The translations under genes were made by a program, and so were the position numbers. Shown piece after piece: positions 11,469-21,990 of a stretch of 64,000 bases of DNA. Location of the stretch: positions 1,798,001 through 1,862,000 of the forward strand of contig OX621170.1 of the NCBI GenBank assembly GCA_951640195.1, read 5' to 3'. Every line of letters starts with the position of its first letter. Within the stretch, counting starts at the first letter, position 1. The notes below the pieces were generated by a model that was not told the origin of the DNA, did no database searches, and was given only the letters and a program-made list of their open reading frames with translations. Source of the DNA: Porpolomopsis calyptriformis. Taxonomy: Eukaryota > Basidiomycota > Agaricomycetes > Agaricales > Hygrophoraceae.

Positions 11469-12987
11469 ATGCCTGAATTGCCTGGTGAATACCCCATCTG
11501 GTCGTCAATCCTTCCTTCTTCAATTCACCCTTTTTTCAGAAGTAGAAAGGGCAGCGGCTTTGGTAAGGTCGATCGCGTCGGGGAAGACTGTACGGAAAGT
11601 GGAGACGGTGGAGGACACCATCGTCTTCTCAGGCACATCACACGCTGAATTTGTGAGTTGAAGTCGTGGAGAATCAACGGCTCCTGATCATCATCACCGG
11701 CTCTCCTTTGAAAGGCAGCAACACTAGAAGGACGCAAAGTGAAAACGGCGGGGAGATATGGTGAAATGTCATGTTTTTCTCCTTGATTTACCCGTCTGAT
11801 GTGATCTAGGCAAGTGCTTTTACATCGAATTGGATGGCGCAGGTAAAGTACCTGTTCTACATTTTGGCATGACCGGCACTCTTCAGGTCAGGTCAGATTC
11901 TTTCAGCGGGGAAACAACGGTGTAGTGATATTATCCGTTATTTTCAGGTCAAGGGAGAGTTGCCCCTGCGTTATCGGGAAAATTCCCGGACGGCATCGGC
12001 AGACTGGCCTCCGCGATTCATGAAAGTACGTATGCCATCATCATTCAAACCAACGCCCCAAAATAAAATTTTAAAAAAAAGTTCATTCTCCATTTAAGCG
12101 ATGATGATGATGATGATAGACCGACGCAACTGGCATTCCTCGACGCCCGACGTCTCGGTCGGATCCGCCTTTGCACGTCTCCACTAACTGAACCACCGAT
12201 TTCATCACTCGGATTCGACCCCATCTTATGCATGCCGCCCTTCCAAGAATTTCTACATTCAATCCAAAAAACGAAACGTCCGATCAAAGCGCTCCTACTC
12301 GACCAATCCTTCAGCGCCGGCGTAGGCAACTGGCTCGCTGGTGATTTTCCATCCATCCATCCATCCATATATTCGCTTCTGATTTTCCCCTTTGGGTAAT
12401 TTGCGGACTTTTGACGATAGATGAGATATTATATCACGCGCGGATACATCCCGAACAGACCGCAGAGAGCTTATCTGAAAACCAGGTGACCTCACTCCAT
12501 CACCAAACGGCGAACGTCTGTCAGATAGCTGTCGCAGCCAACGCCGATGACTCCAAGTTTCCCGACAACTGGTTATTCAAACATCGATGGGTCAGTCAAT
12601 TTCATTCTCATTCGTTCAAGGTGTTCATCTACGGAACAGGGCAAGGGCAAACACCTGAAACATAGCTTGAGATTGGTCAGTTCTCGTGATCTGGTTTGAA
12701 AATGACGTATACCCATGTTCGTATTATAAAGCCTTCAGGCGAACCCGCCACGATTAAATGGCTTACCGTCGGTGGCCGTACCTCCGCATACGTAGCAGAA
12801 TTGCAACATCTTCCGTCGAGACAGGTTCGGGTTCCACTCACATAAGTGTCGTCGTTTTTTTTTATTCACGATGTTCAATTAGGATGATAAAGAACGATTG
12901 GCTAGTCAGAAACGCAAGGTACGAGCGAGCTTTGACAAGAATCAAGAAGGCACCCCAAAGAAACAGCGGAGAGAGAGTAATAAGTAG
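11469..12987 (+). CDS. Formamidopyrimidine-DNA glycosylase (Fpg/MutM type)
   Basis: A base-excision repair enzyme that removes oxidised purines and nicks the site. The tiny first exon (11469-11484) encodes MPELP and splices over a 55-nt intron to EVERAAALVRS, giving the essential Pro and Glu that follow the removed Met. Later exons give KVKTAGRYGK, CFYIELDGAGKVPVLHFGMTG and LLDQSFSAGVGNWLADEIL, the helix-two-turn-helix region; a 12.34-12.42 kb intron splits the Asp codon. A run of six Asp is encoded at about 12100. The C-terminus is a basic tail (QKRKVRASFDKN...KKQRRESNK) with no Cys4 zinc finger, as in plant and fungal zincless Fpg proteins (family knowledge). The tail may be a nuclear signal. 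Confidence 0.9.
12348..12368. repeat. CCAT microsatellite in an Fpg intron
   Basis: Five CCAT units lie between the GTGATT donor and the GATAG acceptor of the intron interrupting the Fpg helix-two-turn-helix region. It is a simple repeat with no visible role. Confidence 0.8.
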
Positions 12988-13032
12988 TATGATTTATGAT
13001 ACATGCAGTTGCTCCATCTCGGTATATAAGAA

Positions 13033-13460
13033 TCAGTTCTCCCGCTTCTTGCCCTCGGTCGAAGACGGCGTGATTTCATATGCGTTACGTTCGCGATCGT
13101 CTTCGCTTCCTAGTGGGTGATCATGATGATCGCAAGAGGAGTCAGAGTCTGACGAATCCTCATCGGAAGACTCGTCGAATCTCTTCGGTCTGTGATAGAT
13201 ACAACAGACTATGATAAAGTCAGAATGTGAGAGAGAAGTGAAAAGAAGAAGAGACTCTTTGATTTCTTCCGGTTACAGCCTTCGTTATCGATAACGTCCT
13301 CATCCCATGCCACGACGCGGTGGGGATCGGTGCGGGGTCCGGCGCGTAGCCTCAAGACGCCGACGACGGGAAGTGGTTCAGTAGGGTGAGAATCGGACTG
13401 AAGGTCGAGTATGGTGATGGTGCGTGAGGATGTGGAGGGTGTTTGGAGATATCCAGCCAT
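13033..13460 (-). CDS. YPI1: Type 1 phosphatase inhibitor, YPI1/PPP1R11 family
   Basis: Two exons (13460-13256 and 13208-13033) give 126 residues. The family core is clear: VGVLRLRAGP, VVAWDEDVIDNEGC, then KKSKICCIYHRP created by the splice, followed by KRFDESSDEDSSDSDSSCDHH. The core contains the PP1-binding segment and the Cys-rich stretch typical of inhibitor-3 (family knowledge). It is expected in the nucleus, controlling the Glc7/PP1 catalytic subunit. It lies tail to tail with Fpg (stops 12987 and 13033) and 128 bp downstream of the MYND gene on the same strand. Confidence 0.93.
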
Positions 13461-13588
13461 GTTGGTTTATTACAATGAAGTCGGGACCGGTATATTACAT
13501 AATTCATTACTAATCATGTCAGAACGTGATCATAAAAAAACGAAGAGAACGAAAAGGCGACCAGCGTCAAGGTATATGCGGGTATAAA

Positions 13589-14527
13589 TTAATAACCGTA
13601 CACAACTCTGTGGGAAAAAAGGTTAGGAAGAATGGAAGGAGGAAGGTGGAGAGTGACTGACCCCTTGGGAGTGGAAGATATAGGTTTGAAATCAGTCCTG
13701 CCGGTGTCGACAAAGTGACGGAGGACGTCTGCCCAATCGGTTCTGGAATCCCAGGATATTTTGGCTGGTGGGTCGACTTCGACGGGCATGACTTGGCTGA
13801 CGCCACCGCATTGGAGGATGACGACGGCTGCGCCGATACCGCCGTTCTGACGACAGCGGTCTTCGCGGCGTTGGATATCGGCGACGACGACTGGATCGCG
13901 AATGTAAGTCCTAGGGACGACGTGGGTGCCTACTATGGAAAATCTGGGAAAAGTTAATAATGGAATGGAATGAGGGATGGGAAGTGGAACTGACCGGCGG
14001 TGAGATTCTGGGTGGGAGTGAGGGGAGAGTTCGACGAGAAGGGCGTGCTGACGGACGTTGGCGGGGAGACGTTTGAGTTGGAGAGCTTGAAAACCGGCCC
14101 ATCCGAGGAGGGAAGAATGGGCGGAAGTGAATTTGCGGAGATTCCTGACGAGGTTTTCGTCCGGTTGAGCAAAGGCGGCGGAGGAGTGCTGCTTGAGCTG
14201 AGCCTGGGTGTGGAGACAGGTGGGTTTGTGTGTAGGCCAGTGTGCCTTTTGGCAATCTGGGGACTGGTGAGGGTGAGATGGGTGAGATGAAAGGGAGAAT
14301 GGATCGGCCTTACGCAATATTGAGTGGTCATCTGTAAGGCGGTGAGTAGAGATCGGGAGAAAGAGAGGTAGACGTACGCAGCCACCACAGAGTCTGAAGC
14401 GAGGGCCGGCGGGGTTCTCTGGCTCACCGCAGTAGTCACAGATGCGGTAGCCGCGAGGTCGATGGGGATTGGAAGTGGGAGGTGTGTTGTAGTTGGCTGC
14501 AGCGGGTTGAGTGTATGAGGAAGGCAT
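13589..14527 (-). CDS. MYND-type zinc-finger protein
   Basis: The MYND finger is near residues 30-75. CDYCGEPENPAGPRFRLC-GGC is followed by an 18-nt exon (14314-14331) encoding MTTQYC, then SPDCQKAHWPTHKPTC, so the zinc ligands come from three exons. After the finger come a helical region (HSSLLGWAGFQALQLKRL) and a conserved-looking segment IVGTHVVPRTYIRDPV with GGIGAAVVILQCGG. The last intron (GTCAGT...CACAG) gives the end KGVVYGY, stop at 13589. MYND fingers bind proline-rich partners. Similar short MYND proteins are common in basidiomycetes, but their role is unknown. The next gene (IDO) diverges, with about 280 bp between starts. Confidence 0.85.
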   Translation of the reverse strand: MPSSYTQPAAANYNTPPTSNPHRPRGYRICDYCGEPENPAGPRFRLCGGCVRLPLFLPISTHRLTDDHSILRKADPFSLSSHPSHPHQSPDCQKAHWPTHKPTCLHTQAQLKQHSSAAFAQPDENLVRNLRKFTSAHSSLLGWAGFQALQLKRLPANVRQHALLVELSPHSHPESHRRSVPLPIPHSIPLLTFPRFSIVGTHVVPRTYIRDPVVVADIQRREDRCRQNGGIGAAVVILQCGGVSQVMPVEVDPPAKISWDSRTDWADVLRHFVDTGRTDFKPISSTPKGSVTLHLPPSILPNLFSHRVVYGY

Positions 14528-14804
14528 GGCAGTTATGAATCGAAGCAGGAATGAAGGATGTTATATAGGACGGGTTGGCCATAGATGGAGTATACGCGAT
14601 CATGATATGGAAAGAACAAAAAAGTGTGAGATGAGTTGTTTTTTTGTGCGGGTAAGTGAAATTTGACAATAAAACAAAAAAAAACAAACAATTACTCGAC
14701 TTGGCCGTATTCTCGGTTTAAATTTACCGTTAATATCAGTTTCTATTGTCGTCATGATCCGGTTATTTAATACGGTATTACACGTGACATCATACCTCTC
14801 TTCA

Positions 14805-16127
14805 ATGAACAACTTACCCACCGGTCATTTCTTGTCTTTGCCACGTCCGGACCAACCACCCGTTGGTGTAGTTGACACAACCACACTTGCTGCCCATGAT
14901 TTCGACGTCGATACTAGAACAGGTTTCATGCCCCCTCAACCCCCTCTCTCCGCACTTCCACTTCAATGGGAACCATGGGAATTAACCTTGAACGACGCAA
15001 TCCAGAGAAAACTCCAACTCGGAGATAAGATCGGTCTCCTCGATCAAGATGCTGCCCATTCAGAATCATGGCGAGCCAGTGTTCGTCAACTTCCCATTCT
15101 TCCAACAACAGATCTAAAAAAATCAGAGCTCGTTCTCCGTCGCGCTCATCACGTCCTCGCCCGCATCTTACATTTTTACATCCACACCCTTCCCCCAACC
15201 CATCCCATCAACATCCCACCTCCCCTCACCATTCCCCTCCTCCAGGTCTCCGCCCACCTCCACCTCCCCCCCGTCCTAACCTACTCCGACACCGTCCTCT
15301 ACAACTGGGCCCTAAAATCCCCTTCAAACGCCCCCACCCCCGCCCTCGACAACCTCTCCTGCCCCCTCCTCTTCACAAGCACCCCAGACGAAGAAGAATT
15401 CAACCTCACGCCCGCCCGGATCGAACTCCGCGGCGTCGAGATCCTCGATCTCATGCAAGTCATCATGGACGAAATATTCGTCGGAGACGCCATCGCCCTC
15501 AGACGAGTCACGCTCTACCTATCCCGTATCGCCCTCGTCATTCACGACCTCAAAACCCTCCTCCTCGCCCAACCCAACTCCTGCCACCCACACGTCTTCT
15601 ACCGCGACATCAGACCATGGCTCCGCGGCGCAGACTCGGACGTGAACCACCGTCCGTGGGTCTTTGACGGTCTAAACGCCGATCCGGACCTTCGCCACCC
15701 GACAGAATTATCCGGTCCCAGTGCCGGACAAAGCTCCCTCATGCATGCCTTGGACATTTTCCTAGGTATCGACGCCCTTCCTCCCCCTTCCCAACCCGAA
15801 AACACTTCATTCTTCACACGCATGCGATTATACATGCCCCGCCACCACCGCGCCTTTCTCTCCCACCTCGCAGCTGCACCCCGCCCCCTCCGCGCCCTCG
15901 TCCTCTCCTCCTCCGACACCCAACTCACCGAATCCTACAACGCCGCCGTCCTCTCCCTCAAACAATTCAGAGACGCTCATATGTCCATCATCGCTCTCTA
16001 CATCGTTATCCCCGCCTCCAGATCCCGATCCGAATCTGACCAACAACCTCTCAAAGGCACAGGTGGTACCGATTTAGTCAAGTTTTTGAAAACCGTCAGG
16101 GACAACACTAAGCAGGCCTTCATCTAA
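14805..16127 (+). CDS. BNA2: Indoleamine 2,3-dioxygenase
   Basis: An intronless frame of 440 residues. It opens tryptophan (as L-Trp to N-formylkynurenine) with haem and O2, the entry to the kynurenine/NAD pathway. Recognisable segments are HFLSLPRPDQPP, TRTGFMPPQPPLS, LPLQWEPWE, FYRDIRPWLRG, LSGPSAGQSSLMHALDIFLG, and MPRHHRAFLSHL, which carries the proximal haem His. The N-terminal ATG at 14805 (MNNLPTGH) is preferred over the upstream in-frame ATG at 14754, because family proteins start close to this motif. The gene has strongly C-rich third positions, which create long shadow frames on both strands. The lack of introns is unusual beside its neighbours. Fungal genomes often hold several IDO paralogues, so the exact one is uncertain. 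Confidence 0.93.
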   Translation: MNNLPTGHFLSLPRPDQPPVGVVDTTTLAAHDFDVDTRTGFMPPQPPLSALPLQWEPWELTLNDAIQRKLQLGDKIGLLDQDAAHSESWRASVRQLPILPTTDLKKSELVLRRAHHVLARILHFYIHTLPPTHPINIPPPLTIPLLQVSAHLHLPPVLTYSDTVLYNWALKSPSNAPTPALDNLSCPLLFTSTPDEEEFNLTPARIELRGVEILDLMQVIMDEIFVGDAIALRRVTLYLSRIALVIHDLKTLLLAQPNSCHPHVFYRDIRPWLRGADSDVNHRPWVFDGLNADPDLRHPTELSGPSAGQSSLMHALDIFLGIDALPPPSQPENTSFFTRMRLYMPRHHRAFLSHLAAAPRPLRALVLSSSDTQLTESYNAAVLSLKQFRDAHMSIIALYIVIPASRSRSESDQQPLKGTGGTDLVKFLKTVRDNTKQAFI

Positions 16128-17033
16128 TAGATTATTAAATGCTATTTGAAGTCGACGACTCCTTTTAGTCATCCCGATTAAGTGCTGTCGGGACGAAGGA
16201 AAGGACATGTTCCGTTCTTCATTCATAAGACGATTACTCGAGTCCATTCGCTACAAATGTGGTTGGACAGCCCGTTGGCTCATGCTTACCATGACCATCC
16301 AGCGGCAAAGGTATGCGCACAGCATCGTGTCAAAGATGGTCGAATCATTCAGAAAGTGGGAGCGTATCAGGCTTACCATCACATTTGAATGAATTCAATT
16401 CCACAGGACCATGGGAACCCAATGTTTTACAATTCTTGATGCAGGTGGACTACTTCACCACCTGCAAACAGAGTGTCCTCATCAGAGAAAAGAATCTCTT
16501 CTGTCAGAATAGACATGAAATGGTCAGTGGGAATACGAGAGTGGCAGATCTCGAACATTGATGTTAGAATTTGCACTGGGAACATACACATTTGATGACA
16601 GTCAAGACCACTTGACTAAAACATCATAGTATTGGACTTACCCAATACTGTTGTTCCCAGTATATATACCAGATTACATGTGATCAGCTAGAGTCTGCTT
16701 GACATACATGAGAGACCGCCTCAGCGCACTCAATCTCATGTCTCGAATTTCAGATTCATGACAGTTGAAGACACTTGAGATCCACCACGCTCACCTTCCA
16801 ACTGACCTTCTCACATCCAGTGCAACTTTAACCTTTTCCAAGGTTAAGTTACTATGGATCTGATATAATCGCTAAAAAACCAACAATCAGTATTTGGCTG
16901 ATTGTCTGTCACTGATCTTCAGTGCGGATTTACTTCCCAGTGTTGAGCTGGGAACTTATCCAGGCTCAAATGACTCTCTTGAAATATGTCGGATACAGAA
17001 AGTATCTTCGATAAAAACAATAAAATGATATGA
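16128..17033. other. Hairpin-rich stretch without a gene
   Basis: No protein-like frame is seen. Between 16441 and 16954 there are several perfect inverted repeats: GCAGGTGG/CCACCTGC (16441-16465); ACTGGGAACA/TGTTCCCAGT (16575-16584, 16652-16661), enclosing GTCAAG/CTTGAC (16601-16616) and AGTATTGG/CCAATACT (16628-16649); AACCTT/AAGGTT (16830-16845); ACAATCAG/CTGATTGT (16883-16905); and TTCCCAG/CTGGGAA (16934-16954). The density suggests a structured noncoding RNA or a non-autonomous repeat. It matches no RNA family I know. Confidence 0.5.
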
Positions 17034-18144
17034 CTACTTGCCTTCACGAGTGGTATATTCGGGAGGTATATCTTCTTCGGTATGAGCCTGAGCCCCTTCT
17101 TGCAACCCACTTGTTACCGACTCACCCTCCTCTACATTCTCCCTAGGGAGACGAGGTACTGGCGGTAGAGACCGAATTCGGGGTGGTATCTGAACTGCTG
17201 AGCTCGTGATTATTTCTTTTTGAGTCGCAGGTTGAGTGAACGTGGGCGCAGTTGGCGCAATGTCTGTTTGAATGTAATGTTGAACAGCAGGCACATGGAC
17301 CATGGTTGTGTCTGGCTCGGATAAATCAAGCTGTGGTGTGACAGTGGGGTTCATGCTCGGGTTCTTCAAGTCAAACCAGCGACATCCCAGAGACCGCCAT
17401 TGGCGGCGACGGCAAAGGAGAAAGACCGCAATGACGATTAGGATGAGACCCATGACACCTGCCACACACCAAGCAACGGTGCTGGATTTCGATGACATGT
17501 GTCCTGTGGAGCTTGTCCCACCTGATGAATTCGTACTGGGGCTCTCGTAGCTGAAATCATCAGGCAAGTTTTGAGACCCAAAAGTACGAAAACAACGTAC
17601 ACAAAGTTATGAATATTCACATACCCGTCGGTGATTGCAGGATTCAGATCAAGCGCAGTCACTGAAACGGTATGTTGTTCAAGAGCCAGAACATCCGAGG
17701 TCCATGGGACCACGTTGCAATCGGTGGAAAATACATTGGGCACGTATAAATCCAGTTGGTTCACGTATGTACTATCGACGGCGACTTGCGCCCTTCGACC
17801 ACTAGCCAATCCAAAGAAGTTGACAGTGACCCCAGTGCCTAAACGCAATCAGAGTGACGAGGAACATAGCTGAGGTGACCCACCTGTGAAATTCAATGAG
17901 ACACTTTGACCTGCTGATCCCAACCAACGTTCACCTCCGCAAATCGATTCATACGACGTAGGATCACTGAGGTTCCAGCTAACATCCAGTCAAAATCAGA
18001 CTTATGAGTTAAGGTACAAGTTGCTCACAGGTTGGGCGGGATGGTGATCAATCGAGTGTCGTTAACGGTGACAACCACTTCATCAGCCTTAACTGCCCCA
18101 TGCAGGTTGAGAACAGAGAGAAGGACCATCGAGGGGAGAGCCAT
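17034..18144 (-). CDS. Secreted-ectodomain single-pass membrane protein, unknown role
   Basis: The start at 18144 gives MALPSMVLLSVLNLHGAVKA, a clear signal peptide. Four exons join in frame: PPNL to WNLSDPTSYESICGG; SLNFTG to TGVTVNFFGLASGR; and AITDG to YESPSTNSSGG. The ectodomain is beta-rich, with N-glycosylation sites and Cys residues. A Ser/Thr linker precedes a transmembrane helix (VAWCVAGVMGLILIVIAVFLL), then CRRR and a Pro/Thr-rich cytoplasmic tail ending PPEYTTREGK. This layout (ectodomain, Ser/Thr stalk, one helix, disordered tail) is common among agaricomycete proteins of unknown function and could suit a surface sensor. No catalytic motif is seen. Confidence 0.75.
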
Positions 18145-18811
18145 GCGTATTGGGCTTTCCCATAAGCAGAAGCGCCGCATAAACAAGGCAAGGTACAACT
18201 CCGAACATTTCCTCATCGTCAGAATTTGCGTTCGAACTCGGCATCAGACTTAGACTCTGTGGTCTAGATCCTAAAGCGCCTTCCAAGGTGGCCGAAGCTC
18301 GATGATGATGAGATCTTCGCTCAGTCGCACAAGTTTTAGGGCAAGAACATGCTTGATGAGGAGCGAGAGTGGCGTAACACCAACTCGTTATAGGAGGTGA
18401 GCTCAGAGATCAGGATCAGGATGGAGATGAGCGCATCGATGAGGATGGGGACGAGGGTGTGGACGAGACCAACTTGGATGATGATTTTACTGCGGGTGGA
18501 TGCGGCATGTCCTTTCCTTCATCCCGTCCACCCTGTTGCTCTGAACAACCAGCGTTATCGCACTTTCATCAAAACGCCCATGGACATTTTGACCATCGAA
18601 CAAGCTCTCGTCGTTTAATTACGCCATACTTCTTCGACGTGGATCCTTCGAGGCACCCGCCGAAACCGATTCCTACGACAAGTCGCGCCACACATGACTC
18701 GCGACAACATCAAAACTCAAAGCAAGGGGTAGCTTGGTCGGAGGAGTGCGTGGTACCAAGGCCAACGAGGGTTGTGGGTGAGATCATTACATTGTTTCTG
18801 GATGGGGTGTA
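18145..18811. other. Gap with one weak coding-like stretch
   Basis: A frame following a possible acceptor (TTATAG, 18391-18396) reads RDQDQDGDERIDEDGDEGVD and stays open to about 19031. It has no ATG before position 18500, no recognised domain after the acidic run, and its end overlaps antisense to the PLP-homeostasis gene. It may be an exon of an unrecognised plus-strand gene or chance; I do not call a gene. Confidence 0.3.
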
Positions 18812-19806
<995 letters not shown>

Positions 19807-19997
19807 TCAAAACATCACTTCAAACGCACATCCTCGACCGGGAAAGTGCAGATACCCTCTCGTGTCGAATTGGGTGGTCCGGGAAGATTCTGCGACCGTC
19901 TGCCTGCTCGTGTCTCGGTTCATGCTGCAATGGCTAACGCACTGGGTCGACGTCGGCTAGCCCTTGGATCAAATCAGAGTTTCTACACTCAACGAGC

Positions 19998-21118
19998 ATG
20001 CTAGCGAGACTTTTCCTCCTTCCAGCTCTTCTCGCAGCCGGAGGAACCGTCCCGCAAGGGGGTTCCTGCGCCGCCAAAAACGACCACCTCGATCCCGACA
20101 CTCTCAAATTTGTCTCCGACTGCACGGACCAGACGTTCTGCTCTGCGGCCGCGAACGGGACCTGCGTCTGGAGGGGCTGCCGTCGGGACGAGTTTCCGTT
20201 CGCGTTTGGCTCGGGCGAGCCCCTCCCGGTGATGTGTCCCTGGGGAAGCTTCTGCCCGGACCAGGGCAGCGGCTGCGAGCCGTGGGCGGATGTCGGACAG
20301 ACCTGCCAACTCAATCGGGACGAACAGTGTGCCCCGCCTCCGGATTGGAAAGACCTGGCGAGCTCGCAAAACTTCAATGGGTCTATCTGTTTGCATTCCA
20401 CGTGCATGTATGGTCCTGTCTTTTTTATTCACGACAACGATACGCTCACGACGGTTCGCTAGGTATGCTAACGGGACGCTTGGTCTGCCGTGCGTGATCG
20501 ACAATACAACATACACCGACTTTGGGCCCAACGGCCAACAGTTCACGAACGTCTTCACCCGGGACAACTGCCTCACTCCTCAATTTTATTGCGATGAAGA
20601 TAATCTGACGTGTCAGCACACGAAGTCGATTGGGGCGCCCTGTCTAGCCGACCAGCAGTGTCAATCAGTGCGTGTGCGCTCAACGTTCCCCCGCCATCTC
20701 TGATATATATTCGAGCTGTAGGATAACTGCGGGAACGAAGGTATATGCGAAGAACCCCCCGAGACGCCGTTCAAGGTTGCACCATGGGAATATGTCATCA
20801 CTGGGCTCTGCATATTGGGTGGTGTGTCATCCCCTCTCCTCTCGGACTCTACCTTGGCTGACCCTCCCCCACAGCCATGGCCGCAACGTGCATAATGCTT
20901 ACTCTCATCCACAGACGACATCGTTTCGATCACTACAAGGAGGTTGAGGATTATTACTACGAGCAAATTAGGTTAGTAGCCGACACTTTCGCCACTCCTT
21001 TTTTCTTATTGGCATGATCGATTCAATTAGCTTGCGCCGTTCCATCATCGCGTTGCATTCCGCCGCTGCCGATCAGTGTAGGTACGAAAACAAGGATGAG
21101 GTTGTTGGTTGGACTTGA
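19998..21118 (+). CDS. Cys-rich secreted-ectodomain membrane protein, unknown role
   Basis: MLARLFLLPALLAAGG is a signal peptide. It is followed by a long Cys-rich ectodomain (SCAAKND, FVSDCTDQTFCSAAANGTCVW, MCPWGSFCPDQGSGCEP, GQTCQLNRDEQCAPPP, FYCDEDNLTCQHTKSIGAPCLADQQC). One transmembrane helix (WEYVITGLCILG-AMAATCIMLTLI), then HRRHRFDHYKEVEDYYYEQ. The stop is at 21118. The first intron (GTATGG...GCTAG) rebuilds CMYANGTLGLPC. The even Cys spacing implies disulfides in the secretory pathway. No catalytic domain is recognised; a role at the cell surface is inference. Confidence 0.78.
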
Positions 21119-21990
21119 TGCAACCAGTTGTTGGTGCTCACGGTTATCGTCCTGATGAGTTTAGTCAGACCAAGTATTATTCAAACGTCGTGGGCTCGCA
21201 CAGAGAATTTTATTTTAAATATATCGACCACTTTGTGTTAATCCACCGATCTTACAGTAGGAGATTGTCACCATCTATCCCGTCGATCCGCCTGTTTCCA
21301 GTACATCGAGATTACGGCAAGGTACATGTGAGGCAATTCGGAGTCGTCTGCATCTTCTGCCAGTTGTGCAATGACGTCGCCAGCCCCACTCACTTTCAGG
21401 AAGCGAGCCATAGGTTGCAAAGCAATGGCAGTGGTCCTCCAAATTTAATCTCATCACCATCCGGCAAGCGCTGAAGGAGGCCCAGGCAAAATAGGAACTC
21501 ACCCACCTACATTGCAGGACAGAGATATCGGTAAGTAAAGTTAGCACAACGAAGATCCCGCTCTTACCTTTCCATCATTGTTACGAGCCTCGATCCCCCA
21601 TTTTAGATTATCAATTGTGGGCATCTGCCTGGAGATATAAATATCGGCTTAAAATCGATGTTCTGTGGGCCAAGCGCATCTCTGTGTATTGATCGGAAGA
21701 GACCTGAATTATACGCACTGTTTTCTTTGAGCTTCAAGTTGAGACCAAAATTATTCCAGGACGACGCGCCAAGGAAGTGATGACATGCCACCTTGAGCCC
21801 CTGAAGACAGAATAAGTTGCGTGGTCGGCCAATTCCAACGCTGCGATTCTGCGAGAACTACGAGAGCATGGTTTTCCATTGGGTGATTTGGTAGTTGAGA
21901 ACCATGCAGCGTTTATCGGACTGTGCGCTGAAGTGATTAATCTTCTAGCTAACAGCTGACGTAATCGTACAATTCTTCAGACGCGACAAG
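21119..21990. other. Intergenic region with possible minus-strand exons
   Basis: On the minus strand, MPTIDNLKWGIEARNNDGK (about 21624 down to 21568) ends at GTAAGA. A later acceptor could lead into RLPDGDEIKFGGPLPLLCNL near 21480-21420. The pieces read like protein, but the frame then stops and no domain is recognised. They may be a small unrecognised gene or a relic. Confidence 0.3.

Noticed and set aside
15068..15667. 199-codon Pro/Arg-rich frame overlapping indoleamine dioxygenase
   Set aside because: It is a shadow caused by C-rich third codon positions of the real gene; low complexity and no domain.
21420..21640. Small minus-strand gene with two exons
   Set aside because: Candidate exons do not join into one frame with a sensible end; noted only in the gap description.
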